A stretch of 64,000 nucleotides of DNA from Tamlana sp038148895 (lineage in GTDB: Bacteria; Bacteroidota; Bacteroidia; Flavobacteriales; Flavobacteriaceae). This document shows, piece after piece, positions 55,379-64,000 of the stretch. Under the pieces are notes generated by a model. It did not search any database. It was not told the origin of the DNA and worked only from the letters and a program-made list of their open reading frames with translations. Within the stretch, counting starts at the first letter, position 1; each line of letters opens with the position of its first letter. The DNA lies in NCBI GenBank assembly GCA_038148895.1, contig JBBVGQ010000001.1. One strand, written 5' to 3'. The translations under genes and the position numbers were made by a program.

Positions 55379-56473
55379 TTATTTTATCCTTTCGAAACCA
55401 CCCCCATTGAAACTCACTCTGTAACTTGATTTGAACAACTTTGATGGCAGGTAATAATCTGTGGATATTACTTGTGCTCCTGATAATTTTGCCTTCTCAA
55501 ATCTTTCGTAACTATCCAATCTGGCCTCATTTGTCCCTTCATCTGCCCTAGTTCTTACCATATAGCCTTTAGAAACAAGTTGCTTGATATAATCAAAATG
55601 TTCAATAGGGTTATTTATGATCCTAAAGGCTGAATTGTTTGTACCCTCCTTTGTGTTTACAAACATTACAACGTCCTTTTTGTTTGAATGCCCTTTTAAA
55701 TATCTATTGATTTTTTCTTCATTTTCATCAAGTACAAATAAAAACTTTCCTTTTACGCTATTTAAATTTGGCCAACCATTGGTTAAAATAGCCTCTTCCA
55801 GAGTTTTATAATCGCCTTGCACAAAATTTGGAGTAATCAATTCTTGATAACTAAAAATAGAAAGAATTTCTCGATCAATACTCACAAGGGCTTCTTCAGA
55901 AAACACAAAAGGCTTTTTCAGATCTTCAATCATTTTGTCCTTTGCATTAATGAGAACAATTATAGGTGTATGATTTTTGCTTTTATTAGACCATGATTTC
56001 AATGCTTTTAAACAATCCTTGAATAACAGATAATGACTTCTGAAATCTATATCTTGAATATGAAATAATTTTAACCCAGAATTTTTCAATTTGTGTTCCT
56101 CATCAAATGCTGAGACATCCTTACCTAGGGACCTGACTATGTCCAAACCTTTGGGGTTAGTGAAATGCCCTCCAATGGAATCATAAAAAACATCCAATTC
56201 TAAATTTCTTAAGCCAAGGTTTAATTGCTCTTCAATAGGAATATGTTCGTATTGCAAAGATTTGGCCATTACCGAATCTCTTTGATAGAGATAATTCCAT
56301 AAAGGTTTTTCAATCGCAATTTTATACGAATTATGGCTTCCAATAACTTGAACATCATTAAGTTTTATACCATGTTCTTGATAACATGAAACCATAAAAA
56401 TCCAAAACCCTATGAACCATAATGAAAATACTCCTGCTTTGCCCTTAGAATTTGGATGTTTTGTAAAAATCAT
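55379..56473 (-). CDS. PI-PLC-like phosphodiesterase (PI-PLC-C1 type) lipoprotein
   Basis: This 364-residue protein has a lipobox-like MVSC after a hydrophobic segment. The phosphatidylinositol-specific phospholipase C X-type pattern is visible: VQVIGSHNSYK with the first catalytic histidine, LGLRNLELDVFYD with metal-ligand acidic residues, and KLFHIQDIDFRS with the second histidine. The C-terminal part has VRTRADEGTNEARLDSYERFEKAKLSGAQVISTDYYLP, typical of the Ca2+-dependent C1-like group. These enzymes cleave inositol phosphodiesters. It is an unusual member of a glycan locus. Confidence 0.85.
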   Translation of the reverse strand: MIFTKHPNSKGKAGVFSLWFIGFWIFMVSCYQEHGIKLNDVQVIGSHNSYKIAIEKPLWNYLYQRDSVMAKSLQYEHIPIEEQLNLGLRNLELDVFYDSIGGHFTNPKGLDIVRSLGKDVSAFDEEHKLKNSGLKLFHIQDIDFRSHYLLFKDCLKALKSWSNKSKNHTPIIVLINAKDKMIEDLKKPFVFSEEALVSIDREILSIFSYQELITPNFVQGDYKTLEEAILTNGWPNLNSVKGKFLFVLDENEEKINRYLKGHSNKKDVVMFVNTKEGTNNSAFRIINNPIEHFDYIKQLVSKGYMVRTRADEGTNEARLDSYERFEKAKLSGAQVISTDYYLPSKLFKSSYRVSFNGGGFERIK

Positions 56474-56503
56474 ATTTTATCTCTGGCTTGATTACCCTTA
56501 TAA

Positions 56504-59500
56504 TTAAAAATTGAGATTCAATCTTTTATATGAACCGTTATTTGTTGGAGCTAAATAGAAAGAATAACTATAGGTTCCCGGTTTAATTTTATATTTCTCA
56601 TGCGGCTCTGCTTTAAACGACCATGTATTGTCTCCTCCAACACCCATTTGAATTAAATCTATATTAACCGTCAAAACTTCTCTGTCCTGTAATTCATGGG
56701 TATGCGTAGCTTCATCTATATTTGCCGTGCCATAAGGCCAAACACTAAAATTAATGAGGTCAATCCCTTTAACAAACAATCCGTTTCCTTTACCATTTAA
56801 TAAAGTAAACCACCTCGTATCCATATGGTTTCCATATTCTTGGGGTACAGCATAGATATAATCCATATCATGTGCATTTCCAGAATACAAGCCAACAAAG
56901 GCCCCTGTTTTTCTATCTTGATAATTGGCCTGTGGGCCTTTACCAAAGTAGCTCACTTTTTCAAAAGCACTAGAAACATCAAACTGCATTCCTATTTTTG
57001 GAACATCAGGGGCATCTTTATCTATTGTTGCATTATAATCTATTTTCACATATCCATTTCCCAAAACCGAGTACCTAAGATTCACTATAGTCTTTGGACT
57101 TTCTATGATACCAGAAACTTTAACTATAACCTTTGTTTTATCTGAATTATCAAAATCAATAGAAGAAAGTTTAAAATTGTCTCCTGCCTTTTTCCATGCC
57201 AACTCATTAGTTTTTCCTATTGAGCGCCTGTATGCCTTATCATTTTCTGTTTCTGGACGCCAAAAATTTAGTTTTAGGGGGCTGGACATTAATTGAATTC
57301 CGTTTACCACATATGTATTAATGAATCCTGTACTTTTATCGACTGTAAGGCTTAATCTTTTATTTTTTACAACAATTGTGGCATCCGTATTTTCTAGAAA
57401 TACCATATCTTTACTTTTGGTTAAGTGAATTTCTTCATCTGAATTAAAATCTAAAGCAAATTGTTCTTCAAAAACCAAATAGCCTTCTTTTTCCCATAGC
57501 ATATCCTCCTTTAACAATCCTTTGATGTTGACAAAATACTCATAGCCCGCTTTGGGTTTAACATTTTTACAAGGCACTATAATTTTTTCAGTATTGTCGG
57601 GCTTAGTTTTTAAACTTGGTAACACCCCTGATTGAATTATTTGTCCATTTTCTGTTAACTCCCACACTAATTTGTATCTTGATAAATCAGAAACATGATG
57701 ACGATTTTTAATTTCAAAAATTCCATGTTCAGCATCAATTTCAGAGATTATCACAGGCTGGTTTACTTTCTTTGCCTCATAAATCTCTGGTTTAAGTGTT
57801 TTATCTGCTGCAATTATACCATTTAAGCAAAAACTCGCATCGTTTGGCTTGTCACCAAAATCACCTCCATAAGCAATATAGGATTTTCCGTCATGCGTAG
57901 TTTGCAGTAATCCTTGGTCCATAAAATCCCATATAAATCCCCCTAAGGCTCTGTCGTGCTTGTAAATAACATCCCAATATTCTTGATAGTTCCCTAAAGA
58001 ATTGCCCATGGCATGTGCATATTCACACATTAAAACAGGACGCTTATCAAAATTCGTGTCTTTAATTAAAGCATCCAGCTGTTCTGGTTGTGGATACATT
58101 CGACTAAGCATATCCACCCAGTCCGGGTCGGTTGGATTCCCTCGATCGGATGGCCAAAAATACTTTATATATCTTGGGTCTTCAGGAAGACCTTGCGCAC
58201 CCTCGTAGTGCACAAAACGAGTAGGATCCATTTCTTTAATCCAACCAGACATCGCGGCATGGTTTGGGCCCATTCCCGATTCATTTCCCAATGACCAAAT
58301 GACAATACTTGGGTGATTTTTATCACGCTCAACCATTCGCACTCCCCGCTCCAAAAAAGCTTGGGCCCAAACAGGATCTTGAGATAGTTTTCCCCCTAAT
58401 CCATGAGTTTCTAAATTGGCTTCGTCAATTACATATAAACCATATTCATCACATAAATCGTAAAAATAAGGGTCATTTGGATAATGAGAAGTTCTAACAG
58501 CATTAAAATTGAACTTCTTCATAATTTGCACCTCCTCTTCCATATCAACCCTAGACACGACTTTACCGTTAAGCATATTATGATCATGACGGTTGACCCC
58601 AATCAATTTCACAACACTTCCATTCACAAGAAATCTTCCTCTATCATCTATTTTTAAATCTCGAAATCCTGTATTGATGCTCGTGGCCTGCACCATGACA
58701 CCATTGACATCCTTTAATGAAAGTAACAAAGTGTATAGATAAGGTTCATCTGACGACCATTTTTGTGGATTTTCAACCTCCATTTCCATAATTCCAAAAT
58801 GAACTTGGTCTCTAGCTGGATGAGACTCAGCTAAAAAAACATCTAATTTTAAAGTTTTGGAAGGGACTACCAAATGGCCTTCAGCATCTAACAATTGTGC
58901 CGTTAAAGTCCAATTATCCGCAAACGTCTGTAAAGGAGTAGTGCTAAAATGCCCCACTTTTTCAACAAACTTATCCTCAAGGTTGATAACAAACTCTGGT
59001 CTGATTTGCAAAACCGCATCTTGATGAGACGCATCTAGTTTTGTTCTAACGGTAAAATCAGACATTCTTACTTTAGGTAATGCCTGCAAATAAACCTCTC
59101 TTTCTATTCCACTTAAACGCCATGTATCCTGGTCTTCTAAATAACTGCCATCACACCACCTATATACTTTTACAGCTATTTTATTAGTTCCTGTTTCCAC
59201 ATACGGAGTAATATCAAATTCAGAAGGCAATCTAGTATCTTCACTATATCCTACAAATTTTCCATTAATCCAAACAAAAAAAGCTGATGAAACTCCGCCG
59301 AAATGCAAAATGATGTCTTTATCTGCCCATGATTCATCAATATTGAAATTCTTAATATAATGCCCGACCGGGTTATCACTTTGATTAATGAAAGGATAGT
59401 TGTTAAAAAAAGGATAATTTATGTTAGTATAAATAGGCTTTCCATAACCCCTAATTTCCCAATTTGACGGCACATCGATTACTTTCCAATTAGATGCATC

Positions 59501-59767
59501 AAAACTTGGCTCATGAAAAGTGTTCAATGAAACTTCTGGCCTCGGCACCCAATAAAATTGCCAATCTCCATTTAAACTTTTATAATTTTTCGAGGATTCC
59601 CTTATATTTTCTTTAGCCAATGCTTCACTCTCATATGAATAGAAGTTGGCATGAGCGGGCAATCTGTTTATTTGATTAATTAAAGGATTCTCCCATACAT
59701 TACTTTGGGAGGTTAGAACCAAAGTAAAGAAGAAACAAATAATTAATTGTACACCTTTCTTTTTCAT
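56504..59767 (-). CDS. Glycoside hydrolase family 2, LacZ-like beta-galactosidase
   Basis: This protein of 1087 residues has a signal peptide and the five-domain LacZ layout. It has a sugar-binding domain (~60-230, with LEDQDTWRLSGIEREVYL), an Ig-like domain, a TIM barrel (~375-690), a second Ig-like domain and a C-terminal small-chain domain (~820-1080). The acid/base glutamate is near 496 in SLGNESG and the nucleophile near 582 in MCEYAHAMGNS. Beta-galactosidase is the best call, though related GH2 enzymes act on other beta-sugars. It lies 66 bases from the 598-residue gene upstream and 30 from PI-PLC downstream. Confidence 0.94.
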   Translation of the reverse strand: MKKKGVQLIICFFFTLVLTSQSNVWENPLINQINRLPAHANFYSYESEALAKENIRESSKNYKSLNGDWQFYWVPRPEVSLNTFHEPSFDASNWKVIDVPSNWEIRGYGKPIYTNINYPFFNNYPFINQSDNPVGHYIKNFNIDESWADKDIILHFGGVSSAFFVWINGKFVGYSEDTRLPSEFDITPYVETGTNKIAVKVYRWCDGSYLEDQDTWRLSGIEREVYLQALPKVRMSDFTVRTKLDASHQDAVLQIRPEFVINLEDKFVEKVGHFSTTPLQTFADNWTLTAQLLDAEGHLVVPSKTLKLDVFLAESHPARDQVHFGIMEMEVENPQKWSSDEPYLYTLLLSLKDVNGVMVQATSINTGFRDLKIDDRGRFLVNGSVVKLIGVNRHDHNMLNGKVVSRVDMEEEVQIMKKFNFNAVRTSHYPNDPYFYDLCDEYGLYVIDEANLETHGLGGKLSQDPVWAQAFLERGVRMVERDKNHPSIVIWSLGNESGMGPNHAAMSGWIKEMDPTRFVHYEGAQGLPEDPRYIKYFWPSDRGNPTDPDWVDMLSRMYPQPEQLDALIKDTNFDKRPVLMCEYAHAMGNSLGNYQEYWDVIYKHDRALGGFIWDFMDQGLLQTTHDGKSYIAYGGDFGDKPNDASFCLNGIIAADKTLKPEIYEAKKVNQPVIISEIDAEHGIFEIKNRHHVSDLSRYKLVWELTENGQIIQSGVLPSLKTKPDNTEKIIVPCKNVKPKAGYEYFVNIKGLLKEDMLWEKEGYLVFEEQFALDFNSDEEIHLTKSKDMVFLENTDATIVVKNKRLSLTVDKSTGFINTYVVNGIQLMSSPLKLNFWRPETENDKAYRRSIGKTNELAWKKAGDNFKLSSIDFDNSDKTKVIVKVSGIIESPKTIVNLRYSVLGNGYVKIDYNATIDKDAPDVPKIGMQFDVSSAFEKVSYFGKGPQANYQDRKTGAFVGLYSGNAHDMDYIYAVPQEYGNHMDTRWFTLLNGKGNGLFVKGIDLINFSVWPYGTANIDEATHTHELQDREVLTVNIDLIQMGVGGDNTWSFKAEPHEKYKIKPGTYSYSFYLAPTNNGSYKRLNLNF

Positions 59768-59839
59768 TATCAAGTTTATTTTAACAATAACAAGGATGAA
59801 GTTTTTAATTAGCCAATAAATAATTGAAATTATTCAAAA

Positions 59840-61636
59840 TCAGCTAATGGTCATTTTATGCTGAAACGGCGTAAAACCAGTAATGTATACATGCACTCCA
59901 TCCGTTCTTAAGCTTCCTTGGTGATATGTGTATTCTTCACTATCCAATAAATCCACATTTGTATGCTCAGTCTTTCCTGGCCCAATTTTAATAGAATCTG
60001 AGCCCATTTTCAATTCACCAAAGCCAGATTTTAATAAATAATTACCGTTTACATCCTTTTCTCCTCCTGTAAATTGGCTTCCTTCTTTGAAACACATTTC
60101 TATAGTAACTTCAACATTGGGTGGGCCATCAACGTTAAATTCTAGATCCAAGACCCCACCATGCTCCTTGATTTCAATAATTACATTCTGTTCTTTAACA
60201 TTGCTTTTGGTGCGCGACCCAAAATTCATTTTATTCCAAAACCTTCCATCCAAAGATGGCGACAATTCATAATCTCCGTCCTCCTTTCGGTATTCTAATG
60301 CTAAGGGCTGGTAGTAATCGGCCACCTTAGTTTCCTTTAACACATATTTGTTTCCATCTTTTGTAATACCCTCGCTACTAAAGTATCCCATCCTGAAAAA
60401 CGACGTGGAAAGACGCATATATTTTAATATAGCCTCTCCTTTTCTGTACATTAAAAAATTTGGATTTGAAGACCTACCAGAAACAATCATTACAGGTTTG
60501 TCATTACCACCAAAAAGAGTAATAGACTTATTTCCCCTACGTATTCTGGCTAAATTTGACAGCGTAAAAAACTTTTCAAAATCGTTTACAATTTCAGCAT
60601 CAACAGTTATTTGCTCCTTAAGAGCTTCATTTTCCATAAAGAATGCCAAGTCCTTTGAAAGAATGGTGCCTTTAAAATCCGGCAGGTTTTCTATAACCTT
60701 AACCATGTAAGCAAACATTGGATTTTCAGTAAGTATTGCCATATAACGATACTGCATATAAAACTTAGTAATGGTTAAATCCATAAATTGATCTTGTCTT
60801 CGAGATTCAACCGAAATCATATCGCCATTTGTCTCAGTATGGTAATAATAGGTTATTAGGTTTTTGTTTACATTATCTAATAGCTCTGGTCTATTTAATA
60901 ACCGTGCCATGGTAATAAAGGCCTTGTTGATTACTGCGGAATATACTCCACTGCGTTCAGAATAATGTCCATCTTTATTTAAATAAATACCCTCTGCCAA
61001 CCATTCATCAATCCTATGAACATATTTTTCATTTGGATAAAGCGAATTAATATTTGCCAGGGCAGCACAAACAACCCACCTATGGTTTGGGGTATGTACA
61101 CCTCCAGTAACCATAGCCTCACCGGCATTTACAATAAACTTTTTTAACTTGTCTCTTAGAACATGAAACTTCTTCAAGTTCTTCGAATTCAATATAGTTG
61201 CCGCAGCACACATATATTCCAAAACAAATGCCGTATCTGGAGGTGATTGCCTATTTCCTCCAGCATCTAGAGTTCCGTCATCATATTGTACATTCAACAT
61301 ACCATTCAAGTAGTCGTCTATCTTTTCCTCCAAAAGTTTCGATTTATAGTACTTGGAAGCACCATGGCCAATTGCGGCCGACATTATTGATATATGGCCC
61401 GCTAAAAATCGAAAATTACTGAGTTTGTCGATTCCTTCAAGTGCATTTCCATTAAGTATTTTTTCAGCTTCCAAATCATTATACAATAATAGCTTTTCCA
61501 TCAACACGGAATCCATTTTAGTTGATTTGTCAGTAAACGGAATTCCACCCGCAAACGCCAAATCGCTAGTGAAAGCACTCAATAATGTTAAACCTCCCAA
61601 TTTAATGAATTCTGCGCGACTTACTTTATTTTCCAT
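59840..61636 (-). CDS. Uncharacterised secreted protein, putative alpha/alpha-toroid lyase
   Basis: I cannot name a family with confidence for this 598-residue protein. The start SRAEFIKLGGLTLLSAF resembles a Tat signal with one arginine missing. Residues ~40-320 are helical and look like an alpha/alpha-toroid. The rest is beta-rich, as in two-domain polysaccharide lyases of the PL8/heparinase type. Possible active-site groups are N184-H185-R186 (TPNHRWVV), Y225-E227-R228 (HYSERSGVYS) and R279-R280 (VESRRQDQ). Its place between GH92 and GH2 in the operon supports an enzyme acting on the same glycan, perhaps on uronic acids. Confidence 0.6.
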   Translation of the reverse strand: MENKVSRAEFIKLGGLTLLSAFTSDLAFAGGIPFTDKSTKMDSVLMEKLLLYNDLEAEKILNGNALEGIDKLSNFRFLAGHISIMSAAIGHGASKYYKSKLLEEKIDDYLNGMLNVQYDDGTLDAGGNRQSPPDTAFVLEYMCAAATILNSKNLKKFHVLRDKLKKFIVNAGEAMVTGGVHTPNHRWVVCAALANINSLYPNEKYVHRIDEWLAEGIYLNKDGHYSERSGVYSAVINKAFITMARLLNRPELLDNVNKNLITYYYHTETNGDMISVESRRQDQFMDLTITKFYMQYRYMAILTENPMFAYMVKVIENLPDFKGTILSKDLAFFMENEALKEQITVDAEIVNDFEKFFTLSNLARIRRGNKSITLFGGNDKPVMIVSGRSSNPNFLMYRKGEAILKYMRLSTSFFRMGYFSSEGITKDGNKYVLKETKVADYYQPLALEYRKEDGDYELSPSLDGRFWNKMNFGSRTKSNVKEQNVIIEIKEHGGVLDLEFNVDGPPNVEVTIEMCFKEGSQFTGGEKDVNGNYLLKSGFGELKMGSDSIKIGPGKTEHTNVDLLDSEEYTYHQGSLRTDGVHVYITGFTPFQHKMTIS

Positions 61637-61689
61637 AATCCTTAACCTCGTTGGTCTGATTTAAATATAACTCTTAATTTATAATTTAA

Positions 61690-64000
61690 TTAATTCGTTG
61701 TGTCTTTATGTTTTTTCATTTTTAATTCTAAAACACCTCCAGACACAATGTCTTTATGACTGATTTTAAATGATTTCAATGGGTTATCGTTTAATTTTAT
61801 ATCATCAACAAAAACATTGTCTTCATTATTATTAAAACAAATAATTTCGAAAGATTCTCCTGGGTAGTATTTTTTATTCAGCTGAATGATAATCTTATCA
61901 AAAACAGGACTTCCAATCTGGTAATTCGGGTTTTCTTCTGTTCCTCCATTCATTTGAAATAACCCTATTTTCATTAGTACGGCTAAACTTCCCATAAGTC
62001 CTTGATCCTCATCTCCGTTGTATCCCGTATTAGGGCTTAGACCTGAAAAAACTTGTTTCACAATTTTTCTCGACCAATACTGCGTTAAATCTGGTCTTCC
62101 TAATTCTTCAAAAATGAACGCAGTTTGTATTGAAGGCTGGTTACCATAATTAATAGGAATCCTGCTAAACTCTGGATGCAGTTCCGCGGCATGTGAATCT
62201 CCGGAGCTAAACCTTAAATTTTCAGCTTCAACAAACTGCGCATTTAATTTATTCACACTTTTTGCTGCCCCACCCATTAAATCTGCCAAACCAACAATAT
62301 CATGAGGCACAAACCAAGTTACCTGAGCTGCATTTGCCTCTATAAATCCATGCTGGTATTGGTAGGGATCAAAATTTTTATACCATTTTCCATCAACATC
62401 CTTAGGACGCATCCAACCAGTAACAGCATCGTAAATATGTCGATAATTTTCAGATCTTTTTGTGAAATATTTATAATCTTCATCGTTGCCTAATTTCTTT
62501 GCCAATTGAGCTAAAGTCCAATCTTGATAAGCGTACTCCAAAGTCAAGCTTGCTCCATCTTGATGGCTACCATATTGTCCATCGGGGTTTGGATAAGGCA
62601 CAAAACCTTTTTCCAAATAGTACTTAAGGCCACCACCTTTTTCCGTATCGTGTTCATAACCAGCCTTCTCCATAATTCCACCAGGCATATGGTTAGTTTT
62701 TAAAGCTTTATAAAACAAATCTAAATTGCTATCCAATATACCTTTTTGAAAAGCACTTACTACAAATGGTGTTGATGAAGCGCCTGTCATAACATAAGTG
62801 TAATTACCTCCTGAGGGTCCCCTAGGCATAAGCCCCCCATCTTTGTAATATTGCAACAATGAATACGAAAACTCTTCCATTATTTCTGGGTAAACCAATC
62901 CCCAAAGCGTATTTAATGTCCATTGAGCTCCCCAAAATGAATCTGAATTATAATGGTTAAACATTAGCTCTCCTCGACTGTTTAAAGGTAGCTGACCCAC
63001 CTTAAATCGTTCTCCTGTATTATCAGGATATTCGCCATTTGCATCATTAATAATCCTTCTTCCTTGTAATGAATGCCATAAATCTGTATAAAACCTCCTT
63101 TGTTCTTTTTCTGTACCTCCTTTAATTTTTATTCTACCTAGCAATTCATTCCATTCCTCTTTAGAATCCATTACTACTTTGTTGAAGTCCCAATGAGGCA
63201 ATTCCTTTATAATATTATTTTCCGCATTTTGAATCGAGGTATATGAAATACCCGCTTTTAAAAGAACTGCTTGATTTACAGGTTCGAGAAGAACTAAGTA
63301 ATTACCTGTTTTGCTATCCTTTTCAATTGATTGTATTGGTACATTTAACTCTATTTTAAAATAAATTGTCAAAGGTTTTGGTCGCCTATGCGTCGGGGTT
63401 GCAACTAATTTACCCTCCAATGAAGTTCTCCCAGTTTGCTCCAAGACTCCTTCAGCATTATCACAAGGCCCTAACATGGTATTTAAATTGAAGAGTATAC
63501 CTGAATCTTTATTTTTTGGAAAACCGTATTTATGAAATCCGACCCTTTTGGTGCTAGTCAACTCAACATCAATACCGTATCTTTCTAAACCAACCGAATG
63601 ATAACCTGGCTTTACAACTTCTTTGTCGTGAGAAAACGAAGAGTAGAAGTCTGTAAAAATAGAGTTACTATTTTCTTGATTAATTATTACTGGCATAATT
63701 GATAAACCAGACATTTGCCATGCATGAATATGACTGAAGCCTTTAATTGTGTCTGTTTTAAACCTATAACCACTATCCCAAGCTCCATTAATTTCAGTAT
63801 CTGGGCTAAGGTTTACCATCCCAAATGGCCTGCTTGCTGAAGAAAAGAAAAACCATCTAGAATTATTTGTGTCTGAAATCGGATAAACCTTTTCAACAAA
63901 ATCAATTCTCTGCTCGTATTCATTAACAAGTTCATTTTTATCCCGACAAGAAAAAAAATGAATTGCAATCACCAGTAAAGCAATTGTTTTAACAGAAATA
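61690..64000 (-). CDS. Glycoside hydrolase family 92 (alpha-mannosidase-type), 5' end beyond window
   Basis: At least 770 residues are visible. The frame stays open past 63972 to the window edge, reading SVKTIALLVIAIHFFSC, so this is a lipoprotein whose start codon lies outside. The GTG at 63972 inside the signal peptide is not the real start. GH92 landmarks are RPFGMVNLSPDT, GFSHIHAWQMSG, YGSHQDGASLTLEYAYQDW and EANAAQVTWFVPHDIVGL. The usual GNDDxG reads GDEDQG, so one acidic residue of the catalytic region is altered. GH92 enzymes are calcium-dependent exo-alpha-mannosidases. The protein is probably the first visible gene of the enzyme operon. Confidence 0.92.
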   Translation of the reverse strand, partial: ISVKTIALLVIAIHFFSCRDKNELVNEYEQRIDFVEKVYPISDTNNSRWFFFSSASRPFGMVNLSPDTEINGAWDSGYRFKTDTIKGFSHIHAWQMSGLSIMPVIINQENSNSIFTDFYSSFSHDKEVVKPGYHSVGLERYGIDVELTSTKRVGFHKYGFPKNKDSGILFNLNTMLGPCDNAEGVLEQTGRTSLEGKLVATPTHRRPKPLTIYFKIELNVPIQSIEKDSKTGNYLVLLEPVNQAVLLKAGISYTSIQNAENNIIKELPHWDFNKVVMDSKEEWNELLGRIKIKGGTEKEQRRFYTDLWHSLQGRRIINDANGEYPDNTGERFKVGQLPLNSRGELMFNHYNSDSFWGAQWTLNTLWGLVYPEIMEEFSYSLLQYYKDGGLMPRGPSGGNYTYVMTGASSTPFVVSAFQKGILDSNLDLFYKALKTNHMPGGIMEKAGYEHDTEKGGGLKYYLEKGFVPYPNPDGQYGSHQDGASLTLEYAYQDWTLAQLAKKLGNDEDYKYFTKRSENYRHIYDAVTGWMRPKDVDGKWYKNFDPYQYQHGFIEANAAQVTWFVPHDIVGLADLMGGAAKSVNKLNAQFVEAENLRFSSGDSHAAELHPEFSRIPINYGNQPSIQTAFIFEELGRPDLTQYWSRKIVKQVFSGLSPNTGYNGDEDQGLMGSLAVLMKIGLFQMNGGTEENPNYQIGSPVFDKIIIQLNKKYYPGESFEIICFNNNEDNVFVDDIKLNDNPLKSFKISHKDIVSGGVLELKMKKHKDTTN

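Noticed and set aside
63970..63972. GTG start for the GH92 gene at 63972
   Set aside because: The frame continues upstream as a hydrophobic lipoprotein signal to the window edge, so the real start is outside.

Overview
The window is AT-rich, chromosomal-looking DNA from a member of the Bacteroidota, most likely a marine or algae-associated Flavobacteriaceae. The evidence is two SusC/SusD pairs, a FecI/FecR-type sigma/anti-sigma pair, a hybrid two-component regulator, a C-terminal type IX secretion sorting domain, many lipoproteins and TAnnTTTG-type -7 promoter elements. I see no phage, IS element, rRNA operon or CRISPR array. There is one tRNA, tRNA-Pro(GGG).

Layout. (1) 1-3.3 kb, plus strand: the end of a DUF4870 membrane protein, a GC-rich repeat-like element, then a PadR regulator, a PspC membrane protein and a head-GIN (DUF2807) lipoprotein. 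(2) 3.3-7.0 kb: two YceI proteins around a putative outer-membrane porin, then a second DUF2807 protein. (3) 7.0-32.2 kb: about 25 kb of genes all on the minus strand. In transcription order these are a T9SS-sorted ELWxxDGT-type secreted protein; an ECF sigma factor; FecR; SusC with an STN signalling domain; SusD; a degenerate metallohydrolase lipoprotein; another lipoprotein; two thioredoxin-fold proteins; a trypsin-like protease; and a tight five-gene run of M16 protease, stand-alone nDsbD, DsbD-like protein, class V PLP enzyme and M1 aminopeptidase. (4) 32.4-35.3 kb: tRNA-Pro, trxB, a small lipoprotein and a D-2-hydroxyacid dehydrogenase. (5) 35.3-64 kb: a polysaccharide utilization locus. 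It holds uxuA and a partner SDR oxidoreductase, a divergent SusC/SusD pair, GH43, a FucP-like transporter, a hybrid two-component regulator, a metallophosphoesterase, GH115, a sugar acyltransferase-like membrane protein, a PI-PLC-like protein, a LacZ-like GH2, an uncharacterised toroid-type protein and a GH92 that runs off the right edge.

Main points. In region 3 three intergenic sites on the minus strand share GTCACCC, exactly 16 bases, then CGTC. They lie before fecR, before the thioredoxin pair and before the T9SS protein. I read them as promoters of the local ECF sigma factor. This links a TonB-dependent transducer, redox proteins, a protease and a surface or secreted protein in one regulon, and suggests uptake and breakdown of a peptide or protein, perhaps disulfide-bonded. 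In region 5, GH115, GH43, GH2 and UxuA with its SDR point to a uronate-bearing galactan or arabinogalactan-like glycan. The unusual addition of a PI-PLC-like protein, a phosphoesterase and GH92 raises the possibility of a GPI-anchored or phosphate-bearing glycoconjugate. Both proposals are inference.
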